Shown here one piece after another: positions 51,407 through 62,354 of a stretch of DNA of 64,000 nucleotides. Made by a program: the position numbers and the translations under genes. Numbering within the stretch: the first letter of the stretch is position 1; each line of letters begins with the position of its first letter. Origin of the DNA: JAXDJH01 sp034663635 (GTDB lineage Bacteria; Actinomycetota; CADDZG01; WHSQ01); assembly GCA_034663635.1 (NCBI GenBank), contig JAXDJH010000021.1:1-64000 (forward strand), given 5' to 3'. The notes under the pieces were generated by a model. It searched no databases. It saw only the letters and a list, made by a program, of their open reading frames with translations, and was not told the origin of the DNA.

Positions 51407-52309
51407 TTAGCTAGGCGATCCCCCGGCTTGAGCGCCGGAGGTCTCTGACCCTTCGGGGTGCTCGTGCCGGTCTATCTCCGCGAACTTGTTCCTCAGCTCC
51501 TGAACCGTTTCTTCCCCGTCGTCCGGGAAAGTGATCCAGCGATACGAGACGCCACTCTCTGGAAGCTGGCCGCCGCGTTGAACCAGGAATGCCGACATGC
51601 GCTCGGCAAGCCTCGTCGTAAAGATGCGCGCACCTTCGGGGCCCGTTTCCGGCAGGACGCAGGCGAAGTTGTGATTGGTGCCGTCGAAGCCGTGGACGGC
51701 ACGATCCACGGTGCGCACTGCTTCCTTCAGCATGCGACCGAGATCTCGACGGATCGAGACCCTCTGCCTTCGTGGGAGCCCGGCGATCGCCGCCACGGGG
51801 AAGTCCACGAGCGAGATCGAGAAGACGGTTTGGTAGCGCTTAGACCGTGATAGTTCAAGGTCCGTGTCTTGAACGAAGAAGCGCGCGTTGAAGAGACCTG
51901 TGTGGTCGTCGATCTGGTCGTAGAGCTCGAGCTTCTCCAGAGACGTCTCGAGCTGCTTGTTGGCCCACCCGCCTATCAAGCCGAAGATCATGAAAGCAAC
52001 GAACCGTGAGGCGATCAGGCCTGTGAAGCGCCCGGCCCCCACTTGGTCGATCGCCGGATAGCGCAGGGCCACATATGCGAGCCCCGCAAGGAATCCCGCG
52101 ATCGCTCCGCCCCTGGTGTGCCAGAAGACGACGGCGATGAACACGGGGATGAAGAGCAGCGTGCCCCACACCTCAACCGGCTCGACCCGCCTGACGTACA
52201 TGATCGCCGCGGTCACCAGGAGAACAAGCAACCCCACGGCCAGCATCAGTTGCCTCGCCCGGTTGTAGCCCAGGCGGTTCAATCCGCTCAGAACCCCCTC
52301 ATCCATCAT
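51407..52309 (-). CDS. Membrane protein with degenerate GGDEF domain
   Basis: This 300-residue protein has four or five N-terminal membrane helices (about 20-130) and a GGDEF-like domain (about 140-285): LYDQIDDHTGLFNARFF, the HGFDGTNHNFACVLPETG segment and GVSYRWITFPDDG. The catalytic GGDEF (Arg-Tyr-Gly-Gly-Asp-Glu-Phe) is replaced by Gly-Phe-Asp-Gly-Thr-Asn-His-Asn-Phe, so synthesis of c-di-GMP is unlikely. It may act as a sensor or binding partner. It lies tail-to-tail with the CAP gene and head-to-head with a small secreted protein gene. Confidence 0.82.
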   Translation of the reverse strand: MMDEGVLSGLNRLGYNRARQLMLAVGLLVLLVTAAIMYVRRVEPVEVWGTLLFIPVFIAVVFWHTRGGAIAGFLAGLAYVALRYPAIDQVGAGRFTGLIASRFVAFMIFGLIGGWANKQLETSLEKLELYDQIDDHTGLFNARFFVQDTDLELSRSKRYQTVFSISLVDFPVAAIAGLPRRQRVSIRRDLGRMLKEAVRTVDRAVHGFDGTNHNFACVLPETGPEGARIFTTRLAERMSAFLVQRGGQLPESGVSYRWITFPDDGEETVQELRNKFAEIDRHEHPEGSETSGAQAGGSPS

Positions 52310-52370
52310 GTGCAGCAGGATAAGCGGAAGGACTGGCGATTGTCAGCGCGGTTCCCCTATCCTTTCTCCC

Positions 52371-52823
52371 GTGCCTTCGATCCTTCGCTCGCGCGTTGCC
52401 CTTTTGACGCTCCTCGGCGCTTTTCTCATCCCGATCGGGATGTCGAACCTGCGCGGGCTCACCCATGTCCTCACCTGCAAGCAAGAGGCCGAGACGCCTT
52501 TCACCCTGATCAACGACGGCCCTGAGCCTCAATTGCTGAGCTCCACCCGGATCTCGGCCGACGACGACGAGTTCGTTTGTGGGGGGCTCTCCCTCAATAT
52601 GGGAGCCCGAGGAGAGGGCCCTGGGAAGGTCACGATGATCCTTCCGATCACCAATCACTCCAAATATCTGTGGCAGGGCACCGTCACTTTGAAGCTGGGC
52701 AACACCACGGTTCCGGCCGATATCGGCGAGATAGGGCCGGGAGAGACCCAGCAAGACGAGATCCCGATCGAACTCGAGCCTGGAGCCCTGGAGGTAAACG
52801 GGTCGCTCCTGATAGGGCCCTAG
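52371..52823 (+). CDS. Small exported or membrane-anchored protein, function unknown
   Basis: This protein of about 150 residues probably starts at GTG 52371 (VPSILRSRVALLTLLGAFLI), which supplies a signal-anchor helix; the in-frame ATG at 52308 adds residues with no obvious signal. The extracytoplasmic part is beta-rich with two Cys (TCKQEAET, FVCGGLSLN) that could form a disulfide. No family is recognised. It precedes the structured leader of the REC-HD-GYP gene. Confidence 0.68.
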   Translation: MPSILRSRVALLTLLGAFLIPIGMSNLRGLTHVLTCKQEAETPFTLINDGPEPQLLSSTRISADDDEFVCGGLSLNMGARGEGPGKVTMILPITNHSKYLWQGTVTLKLGNTTVPADIGEIGPGETQQDEIPIELEPGALEVNGSLLIGP

Positions 52824-52860
52824 CGGCCCTCCCGCCCTTGAGCGCCCGGCGGCGGCCGGT

Positions 52861-52916
52861 CCGCCAAACCAAGCACCGACCCGTGCAGGTGGCGGGGTCT
52901 CCCGGAAGAATCTTCC
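52861..52916 (+). ncRNA. Structured leader hairpins upstream of REC-HD-GYP gene
   Basis: The 177 bp between the preceding stop and the REC-HD-GYP ATG contain nested complementarity. CCGCC (52861-52865) pairs with GGCGG (52891-52895); ACC (52868-52870) with GGT (52888-52890); GCAC (52873-52876) with GTGC (52883-52886) around a CGACCC loop. A second hairpin GGAAG/CTTCC (52904-52916) follows. Near its 3' side AGGTGGCGGGGT faintly resembles 3' elements of cyclic-dinucleotide riboswitches, but the conserved cores of those classes are not present. It may be a regulatory RNA, or GC-rich chance structure. Confidence 0.3.
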
Positions 52917-53000
52917 TTGTAGATCCGTCTAGTCGAGCCGAGGCTGGGTATCGGGTAAGGAGTAAAGGATTCGGCAGTTTTTTCCGACGATAGGGACTAC

Positions 53001-54092
53001 ATGCTGGACAAACTTCGAGCGGCCCGGATCCTTCTCATCGACGATGACCCGGATGGCCTTGCGCTCCTTGAGACGATCTTGGAGACCGAGGGCTACTCGA
53101 ACATCCTGGGCACCACCGACCCGACCCGGGTCGGGGATCTCTTCGACGCTTTCAAGCCAGACCTCGTCCTGACCGACCTCCACATGCCCGGCGTCAATGG
53201 GTTGGACGTCGTCGCGACCCTGAGCGCCAGGGCCGACAAGGACTACATCCCGATCCTCGTATTGACCGGAGACGTATCTAGAGAAGCGAAGCTACGCGCG
53301 CTCTCTGCGGGAGCCAAGGACTTCGTCCACAAGCCGTACGACACGACCGAGACGGCGCTTCGGATCCGGAATCTTCTAGAGACGCGCCTGCTGTATCTGC
53401 AAGTGCAGAACCATAATCAGGTCCTCGAGGTGAAGGTAAAAGAGCGAACCAGGGAGCTCGACCAGGCCAGGATCGAGATCCTCGAGCGGCTTGCTCTCGC
53501 ATCCGAGTTCCGGGATGACGCAACCGGAGAACACACCCAGCGTGTCGGACGCATGTGCGCGCAGATCGCGCAGGCGATGGGCATGGACGCAACAGACGTC
53601 GAGTTGATCCGGAGGGCGGCCCCTCTGCACGACGTGGGCAAGATCGGCATCCCCGACAGCATCCTGTTGAAGCCCGGCAAGCTCACGGACGACGAATTCA
53701 ATCTTATGAAGCGTCACACGGAGATCGGTTCGCAGTTACTCGCCAACAGCATCTCCCCTACCTTGCGTCTCGGCGAGACCATCGCACTGACCCACCACGA
53801 GCGTTGGGACGGCACGGGGTATCGAGGGATGCAGGGGACGCAGATCCCTATCCAGGGCCGGATACTCGCAGTGGCCGATGTGTTCGATGCGTTGATCAAC
53901 GAGCGCCCCTACAAGCATGCATGGCCGGTGGATGAAGCGATCGAAGAGATCAGGAAGCAGCGGGGGCGCCAGTTCGACCCGGACGCCGTCGTCGCGTTCC
54001 TCGGCCTTCAAGACAACATCGACCTCGCGGATCCCGCCGAACCCAGCGTGCGCTCTGACGCCACAGAACCGGGTATGCACTCAAGCGTCTGA
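53001..54092 (+). CDS. Response regulator with HD-GYP output domain
   Basis: This 363-residue protein has a receiver domain (about 8-125; acidic DDDPDG pocket, phosphoacceptor Asp in LVLTDLHMPG, Lys in VHKPYD). A coiled coil (about 130-160) and an HD-GYP domain (about 165-340) follow. HD-GYP features: EHTQRVGRM, LHDVGKIGIPD, RHTEIGSQLL, THHERWDGTGYRG, DVFDAL. The family GYP triplet reads GYR here. C-di-GMP hydrolysis is expected but needs test. No histidine kinase lies beside it in the window. The preceding 177 bp contain a structured element. Confidence 0.92.
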   Translation: MLDKLRAARILLIDDDPDGLALLETILETEGYSNILGTTDPTRVGDLFDAFKPDLVLTDLHMPGVNGLDVVATLSARADKDYIPILVLTGDVSREAKLRALSAGAKDFVHKPYDTTETALRIRNLLETRLLYLQVQNHNQVLEVKVKERTRELDQARIEILERLALASEFRDDATGEHTQRVGRMCAQIAQAMGMDATDVELIRRAAPLHDVGKIGIPDSILLKPGKLTDDEFNLMKRHTEIGSQLLANSISPTLRLGETIALTHHERWDGTGYRGMQGTQIPIQGRILAVADVFDALINERPYKHAWPVDEAIEEIRKQRGRQFDPDAVVAFLGLQDNIDLADPAEPSVRSDATEPGMHSSV

Positions 54093-54103
54093 TCCGAAGA
54101 TCT

Positions 54104-54733
54104 TTAGGCGCCCATCCCGTCGGACCCACCACTGCCCCGCTTACGCTCGTCCGGCGTGGGAAGCAGCACGACATCGGCCGAACCGGCCAAACGTCGTTCC
54201 CGCCTCATCTTGCGTCGCAGAGCATCCCTCTCATACGCGAGCCGACGGCGTTCTCGTCTCGTTCCCATCTCGAGATCCTCGATCGCGTAGAACTCCTCGC
54301 GCGTCTTACGGCTGTTCAGTAGGACGATGACACCAACCTGAAGGCCGAAGATCGTCGGAGCAAGGATCCAGAACCCAGGGCCGGCGTCGCCGGCGGGGGC
54401 GGCCAAGAACGACAGGCCCGTCATCACGGCGAAAACGCAGAACGTGTACATCGCGGCGTCTCGCGCCCACGGGCGCAGCCGAAGGATCCCGAGCGCGCAG
54501 GTGCCGATGAATGCCGTGATCGCCAGCGTGAGAACGCCCATGAAACGCAGAAAGAACGAACGCCCTTCGTAGTACCCGTAGGGGTCCTGGATACGCGCCC
54601 GTCCGGCATCCCTGAAGAAGTCATACGAGCTGTACACGAAGAATCCGCAAAGGATCAGCATCATCACGACGGCGGCGATCGTCGGCAGCGCCGGCCGTTG
54701 GGGTCTTGGCGGAGGGGGCTCCATGTATCGCAT
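54104..54733 (-). CDS. Four-helix membrane protein with basic C-terminus, unknown function
   Basis: This protein of about 209 residues starts at ATG 54733 (or ATG 54724, MEPPPPRPQRP). Four membrane helices follow (IAAVVMMLILCGFFVYSSY; FFLRFMGVLTLAITAFIGT; AAMYTFCVFAVMTGLSFLAA; FWILAPTIFGLQVGVIVLL), then an Arg-rich cytoplasmic tail ending with SGGSDGMGA. The frame stays open upstream through the tRNA-Val gene, which is not coding. No family is recognised. Confidence 0.68.
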   Translation of the reverse strand: MRYMEPPPPRPQRPALPTIAAVVMMLILCGFFVYSSYDFFRDAGRARIQDPYGYYEGRSFFLRFMGVLTLAITAFIGTCALGILRLRPWARDAAMYTFCVFAVMTGLSFLAAPAGDAGPGFWILAPTIFGLQVGVIVLLNSRKTREEFYAIEDLEMGTRRERRRLAYERDALRRKMRRERRLAGSADVVLLPTPDERKRGSGGSDGMGA

Positions 54734-54874
54734 AGCTACTACGACTCTAGTACCGGGAGCTTCGGGATCGATAGGCGATCGGGGGCGGCATCTGCAGGAC
54801 AGGTCGTTCGGACGCCGAATACCAATGCGTCCAGGCGGCGGAATTAGCGGGCTTCGGTTGAAAGGTTGCTGGGG

Positions 54875-54997
54875 ATGAGTCCTGTCGCTATCTGCGCGGA
54901 TTGCGAGCGGCGCGTTTACCTCGAGGAGGGGTCGGACGCGTCCTGTCCGGTCTGCTCGTCGGCCCTCATCCTCACCGACGAGATCCAGCCTCGATAG
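54875..54997 (+). CDS. Zinc-ribbon microprotein (40 aa)
   Basis: A short gene encodes MSPVAICADCERRVYLEEGS and then a CPVCSS block: two CxxC pairs give a zinc ribbon of very small size. A GGTTGCTGGGG purine-rich sequence precedes the ATG. It lies alone between the membrane protein gene (divergent) and tRNA-Val. No neighbour overlaps it, so support comes only from the cysteine pattern; it may be a metal or nucleic-acid-binding microprotein. Confidence 0.5.
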   Translation: MSPVAICADCERRVYLEEGSDASCPVCSSALILTDEIQPR

Positions 54998-55021
54998 AGC
55001 CGCTAACCGCGTCCGTTCAGG

Positions 55022-55096
55022 TGGTGGGCGGTACTGGGATCGAACCAGTGACCTCTTCGGTGTGAACGAAGCGCTCTCCCGCTGAGCTAACCGCCC
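55022..55096 (-). tRNA. tRNA-Val (CAC)
   Basis: The minus strand folds into a complete cloverleaf: acceptor stem GGGCGGT/ACCGCCC with an A discriminator and encoded CCA, D-arm GCTC/GAGC, anticodon stem CTTCG/CGAAG with loop TTCACAC (anticodon CAC, reads GUG), and T-arm ACTGG-TTCGATC-CCAGT. Total length 75 nt including CCA. Confidence 0.97.
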
Positions 55097-55150
55097 GGGA
55101 TGGGCCATATTAGCCGTCGCCTTCCTGCGGTTCGGCTGCACAATAGAAGG

Positions 55151-56158
55151 GTGATCCCCGAACGAAGAGCGCGGCCCCTCGAACATCCGGGCCTGCTTCA
55201 GCGGGGCGGGCCTTTCGCCCTAAGCGCAGTCATCGGGCTGGCGACATTCATCAGCTCGACCCCCGAAGAGAGGCGTCCGAGCCTCCTGCTCGGCGCCACC
55301 GCCCTGACCGCGATCATCCTGATCGGCAGCGCGTTGCTGCCATGGCAGCGACTTCCCAATTGGTTGGAGGCATTACCCGCCTATCTCTACGTGTTCGTCG
55401 TTTTCCTGCTTAGAGAAGGGGCCGGCGGGGCGCGCCCGGCATACGCCCCCTTGCTCTTGTTGCCGCTCTTCTGGCTCGCCCTCTACGGGACCAAGCCGCA
55501 ACTCTTTGTAGCGTTCATCCTCACGGCAGGGATACTCGGAGTGTCGAACTTCGTCGGCGAGGTCCACCGAAGCGACGTGCGATTCGCCCTTCTCGCCGCG
55601 GTCATAACTCCCGTCGTTTGCTTCACGATCAACGATCTGGTGCAGCAACTCGAAGAGAAACAGAATGAACTCGAGCGCCTCGCCCGAACGGACCAGTTAA
55701 CGGGCTTGGCGAACCGGCGCGAGTGGGAACGCCAGCTTCCATTGGAGATGGCGCGGGCGCGCCGCTTGGGCCATCCGTTATGTGTGGCGATGCTCGATCT
55801 CGATCACTTCAAGCGGTTCAACGATGAGCGAGGTCATCAAGCCGGCGACGATCTCCTGCGTGACGCCGCGAAGGCATGGCTCTCGCAGTTGCGCGAGACG
55901 GACCTTCTCGCTCGATACGGCGGAGAGGAGTTCGCCATCGCTCTACCGGCGGCCGGCACGACCGAAGCGGAAGAAGCCCTGGAGCGGTTGCGTGGGAGCA
56001 CTCCCTCGGGCGAGACGGCGTCGGCCGGCATCGCATGTTGGGACGGAAACGAATCCGAGCACGACCTCGTCGCCAGGGCCGACGCTGCCCTCTATGAAGC
56101 CAAGCGAACCGGACGCGACAAAACGGTCACGCGAGGTGCCGGGGCGGACGCGAGGTAG
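55151..56158 (+). CDS. Membrane-anchored diguanylate cyclase (intact GGEEF)
   Basis: This protein of about 335 residues starts GTG 55151 (or ATG 55100 upstream). Six or so membrane helices fill residues 20-180. The GGDEF domain at about 185-330 carries RTDQLTGLANRREWERQL, MLDLDHFKRFNDERGHQAGDDLL (metal site) and RYGGEEFAIALP, the intact active site. No RxxD inhibitory site precedes the GGEEF as far as I can see. It is the likely c-di-GMP synthase counterpart to the HD-GYP proteins upstream. Confidence 0.92.
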   Translation: MIPERRARPLEHPGLLQRGGPFALSAVIGLATFISSTPEERRPSLLLGATALTAIILIGSALLPWQRLPNWLEALPAYLYVFVVFLLREGAGGARPAYAPLLLLPLFWLALYGTKPQLFVAFILTAGILGVSNFVGEVHRSDVRFALLAAVITPVVCFTINDLVQQLEEKQNELERLARTDQLTGLANRREWERQLPLEMARARRLGHPLCVAMLDLDHFKRFNDERGHQAGDDLLRDAAKAWLSQLRETDLLARYGGEEFAIALPAAGTTEAEEALERLRGSTPSGETASAGIACWDGNESEHDLVARADAALYEAKRTGRDKTVTRGAGADAR

Positions 56159-56172
56159 GGTTCGCCGCATCC

Positions 56173-57432
56173 ATGGGCTCCGTCATCCACCTTTCTCAGG
56201 GCGCGATCAAACAGAAGAAGCGGACGCCACCCCGCAAAGGCGATTCACCTAAGACGGCTCTCGTTCTCGGCGGTGGCGGCATCACGGGAGCCGCGTATCA
56301 CTTAGGCGTTCTCAACGCAATGAACGCGATGAGCGAGAACGCCAACGTCAATCAGTTCGATCTTTATGTCGGCACTTCGGCAGGGGCTGTTATCGCATCG
56401 TGCCTCGCCAACGGAATCACTCCTGAAGAACTTGTGCTCGCGAACCTTGGGCACGAGATGGCGACGATCCCAGCCATCGGCGCGAACGAAGTGATGCGGC
56501 CGGACAGGCGCGGCCTTATCCGCTCGATGGTCAGATGGCCGATAGGCGTTATGGGGGCCGTGAGGCGTTACATCGGCCACCCGTTCACCACCTCGCTGAT
56601 CGACGGCCTCGGAGCGCTGGCCGAGGGGCTTCCGCCCGCCCTCTACACGACGGACGGCACCGAGAGCTACATGCGGCGCCTGCTCGAACAGCCTGGACGA
56701 GCGAACACGTTCGGCCAGACGCGTCGGAAGCTTCTGGTCACCGCTACAGACCTAGACAGCGCCCGCACCCGGGTCTTTGGCGACACGCCCGACGACGCAG
56801 AGGTTCCGATCTCCGAAGCCGCCGCGGCCTCGACGGCGATCCCGCTCCTCTATGCGCCCCGAAAGATCGGGCAGCGGACGTATCTCGACGGCGGCCTGCG
56901 GTCCACGACGAACATCGACGTCGCGATCGCACACGGAGCCAAGTTGATCGTTTGCGTGAATCCGCTTGTTCCTTACGTGCACGACCCGCGGCATCTGTTG
57001 CCTTCGGCCACCGGCCTTCCGTCGCACTCGATAGCGCAGAAGGGTTTCGCTCACATCGCGGCGCAGACGTTCAGGATCATGGCACAGGCACAGGTCGAGA
57101 AGGAGCTCGAGTTCATAACCACCGCGCATCCCGACGTGGACATCATCTTGATCGAGCCGAGACGCGACGACGAGCACCTCTTCGTCTTCAACCTGATGGA
57201 CTACGGGTCGCGCGAGAGCGTTGCGCGACACGCCTTCGAGACCGTGGCGATCGACCTCGTCACTCGCTTTCCGGTCTACAAGAAGGTGGCGGACCGACAC
57301 GGGATCAAACTAAGCAGGACACTGCTCATCGACCAGCTTCAAGGGATCGTGGAAGGTGCGGAGCCGAGGTTCTACGGGGGGCCGGACTGGAAACGTGCGG
57401 GCGAACGACTAGAAGGTACAGAGGACTCCTAG
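56173..57432 (+). CDS. Patatin-like phospholipase/acyl hydrolase
   Basis: This 419-residue serine lipase of the patatin family has the oxyanion loop GGGGITG, nucleophile elbow GTSAG and catalytic Asp in YLDGGLRST (Ser-Asp dyad). A lysine-rich N-terminus precedes the domain; there is no signal peptide. It is a probable phospholipase or lipid acyl hydrolase acting on the cytoplasmic membrane leaflet. Its end overlaps the convergent DinB/MDMPI gene by 24 bp. Confidence 0.92.
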   Translation: MGSVIHLSQGAIKQKKRTPPRKGDSPKTALVLGGGGITGAAYHLGVLNAMNAMSENANVNQFDLYVGTSAGAVIASCLANGITPEELVLANLGHEMATIPAIGANEVMRPDRRGLIRSMVRWPIGVMGAVRRYIGHPFTTSLIDGLGALAEGLPPALYTTDGTESYMRRLLEQPGRANTFGQTRRKLLVTATDLDSARTRVFGDTPDDAEVPISEAAAASTAIPLLYAPRKIGQRTYLDGGLRSTTNIDVAIAHGAKLIVCVNPLVPYVHDPRHLLPSATGLPSHSIAQKGFAHIAAQTFRIMAQAQVEKELEFITTAHPDVDIILIEPRRDDEHLFVFNLMDYGSRESVARHAFETVAIDLVTRFPVYKKVADRHGIKLSRTLLIDQLQGIVEGAEPRFYGGPDWKRAGERLEGTEDS

Positions 57433-58194
57433 CCAGGCTTCGATAGACGTCGCATCGCCTTCGACGTCGAGGTCACCTTTTCGACCGGCGAGGCGCCGGG
57501 TGAAGTCGTAGGCATCGCCGCGTATCGTTCCGGAAGACCCTGTTCCACAGCGGAACGAACCGCCCGCGGGTCCGGCCAGCTCCACGAGCGCAGACGCTCG
57601 AGAGCGCTTCGTCCACTCCCTAACGATGTCGGCCACGAGCCTCGCGTCCCCTTCAGCGGGTTCGGGTTCGCGACCAACAGCCCTCGAGATATCGAGACGG
57701 TGCATGTAGTGGTCGCGAGTGAAGATGATGTTTGCGACGTATCCCAAGCTGACCCAGTGTCCCGAGAAGGGCTCGCGGTAGGGCACCGCCTTCAAAGGAA
57801 CACCCGCGCGAGCGAGGAACGTGGCCTGACGCCGAAGGTGTCGAGCGAGCCCGGCCTGTATCTCATCGGTCGAGAGGTTGCGCCTGAGCTTGATCTGGAA
57901 GTCGTTGGTTGCATCGAGAGCACTGCCGCCGAATTCCTTCTTCGTGCGCATGCCCGCCACCCATTGCTTCGAGTAGATCGTCGGAGAGGTGATCGCCTCG
58001 GCCCAGGCCAGCGTATGGAGGGCGATGTCTTTGACGTCCCAGCCCTCGCAATCAGTGGGAGCGCTCCACTCTTGCTCGTTCAGGCCTGCAAGGAGATCCA
58101 GCAATGCTCGGTTCTGCGCGGCACCGAGCTCAACCCACTCGCGGTGCTTGATCGGCGGGATGCTGGTGACTGGGACCGGCGAGGTAAGGGCCAT
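57409..58194 (-). CDS. DinB/MDMPI-superfamily protein (mycothiol-dependent isomerase-like)
   Basis: This 261-residue protein has the MDMPI N-terminal fold: WSAPTDCEGWDVKDIALHTLAWAEA (metal-binding His at about residue 60), and the second-site RDHYMHRLDISRAVG with two His residues. A C-terminal domain of about 100 residues resembling MDMPI_C/SCP2 ends VEAWLGVL-like. Family members depend on mycothiol or simple thiols. Probable metal-dependent enzyme; substrate unknown. Confidence 0.82.
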   Translation of the reverse strand: MALTSPVPVTSIPPIKHREWVELGAAQNRALLDLLAGLNEQEWSAPTDCEGWDVKDIALHTLAWAEAITSPTIYSKQWVAGMRTKKEFGGSALDATNDFQIKLRRNLSTDEIQAGLARHLRRQATFLARAGVPLKAVPYREPFSGHWVSLGYVANIIFTRDHYMHRLDISRAVGREPEPAEGDARLVADIVREWTKRSRASALVELAGPAGGSFRCGTGSSGTIRGDAYDFTRRLAGRKGDLDVEGDATSIEAWLGVLCTF

Positions 58195-58208
58195 TACGGT
58201 CTGTGAGC

Positions 58209-61133
<2,925 letters not shown>

Positions 61134-61201
61134 GGTCCCCAGGGTAAACGACGCTCTTGTAACTTCTCTTCCCGGCCCCCCAGTCTGGCTATCCTGACCG
61201 G

Positions 61202-62347
61202 ATGGAACCGGCCGCCTGGCGGGACGAATTTCCCGTTCTGTCTGAGCGCACCTATCTGATCTCTGCGTCGCTCGGTCCGCTTTCCCGGCGTAGCCGCCGG
61301 CTCGCCGAGGAACACCTGGATCTCTGGCAACGCTACGGGCCGGAGGAGCTCTGGTTCGACCACGGGCTGCCGAAGCTGCAGGAGTGCAGGGAGCTCTTCG
61401 CCGAGTTGATCGGGGCGGATCCAGACGAGATCGCGATCGTCCCGTCGGTATCGTCCGGCCTCTCCTCCATCGCCGGCTGCCTCGATCTCGAGGCCCGTCC
61501 AAAGATTGTTCTCACCGATATGGACTTTCCCACCAACCATTACGTCTGGCGCGCCCAGGAAAAGGCGGGAGCGAAGCTGGACGTTGTGGTGTCCGAAGAC
61601 AAGATCACGATGGACGCCGGCGAGATCGCGGCGCGAGTCGACGAGCAGACCGCGATCGTGAACGTCAACCGAGTCTTGTTCGAGTCGTCGTTCATCATCG
61701 ATCTGAAACCGATCGTCGACGCGGCCCACGCCGCGGGGTCGTTGGTCGTGGTCGACGACTTCCACGGCTCGGGCATCGTGCCCATCGACGTTCACGCTGC
61801 CGGTATCGATCTACTCGTGTCCGGTGCCCTCAAGTGGTTGTGTGGCGGCCAGGGAATCGCCTTCCTATATTGCCGCCGGGATCTGATCGAGAAGATGGAG
61901 CCGCGCGTCGTGGGGTGGTTCGGGACGAAGGACCCCTTCGACTTTGACCGGGGACGACTGAGACTGCGAGACGACGCTCGTCGGTTCGAAACCGGGACCT
62001 ACGTGCTCCCCCAGGCGTGGACGGCGGCGGGAGGGCTGTCGATAATGCTTGAGGTCGGCGTGGACGTCATAAGGGCCCGGAATCAGGAACTGACCCGCCG
62101 GATCATCGAGCGAGCGGACGAAGCGGGCTTGGACCTGCTATCGCCCCGTGACGACACGGTCCGAGGTGGACTCGTTCGGGTGCGCATCCCCGGGGGCCGC
62201 GACCGAGCCGAGAGCGTCCTGCATGAGCTATTCGCCCGAGACGTCGTCTTCGACTCCCGCATCGACACCTTTCGAATCTCGCCGCACTTCTTCAACAACG
62301 AGGCCGACGTGGATCGTGCCTTCTCGGAGCTCCGCTCGCTCCTCTAG
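61202..62347 (+). CDS. Class V aminotransferase/kynureninase-like PLP enzyme
   Basis: This 381-residue PLP-dependent fold-type I enzyme has the PLP Asp in VVVDDFHGSGIVPIDVHAAGIDLL and the Schiff-base Lys in SGALKWLCGGQGIAFLY. The combination VSGALKWLxGGxG is closest to kynureninase, which hydrolyses kynurenine to anthranilate and alanine; isopenicillin-N epimerase-type and cysteine desulfurase-type are less similar. No other NAD or tryptophan catabolism gene is beside it. It is divergent from uvrA and convergent with uvrB, with only 7 bp to the uvrB stop. Confidence 0.85.
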   Translation: MEPAAWRDEFPVLSERTYLISASLGPLSRRSRRLAEEHLDLWQRYGPEELWFDHGLPKLQECRELFAELIGADPDEIAIVPSVSSGLSSIAGCLDLEARPKIVLTDMDFPTNHYVWRAQEKAGAKLDVVVSEDKITMDAGEIAARVDEQTAIVNVNRVLFESSFIIDLKPIVDAAHAAGSLVVVDDFHGSGIVPIDVHAAGIDLLVSGALKWLCGGQGIAFLYCRRDLIEKMEPRVVGWFGTKDPFDFDRGRLRLRDDARRFETGTYVLPQAWTAAGGLSIMLEVGVDVIRARNQELTRRIIERADEAGLDLLSPRDDTVRGGLVRVRIPGGRDRAESVLHELFARDVVFDSRIDTFRISPHFFNNEADVDRAFSELRSLL

Positions 62348-62354
62348 CGTCCTT

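Noticed and set aside
54734..55186. N-terminal extension of the membrane-protein frame through the tRNA-Val gene
   Set aside because: The extension includes a tRNA translated in frame, giving the peptide LAQRESASFTPKRSLVRSQY, a known artefact of tRNA regions. The start was placed at 54733.
61134..61502. Upstream extension of uvrA (123 extra residues, Arg/Pro-rich)
   Set aside because: It overlaps the start of the kynureninase-like gene on the other strand and has no UvrA similarity.
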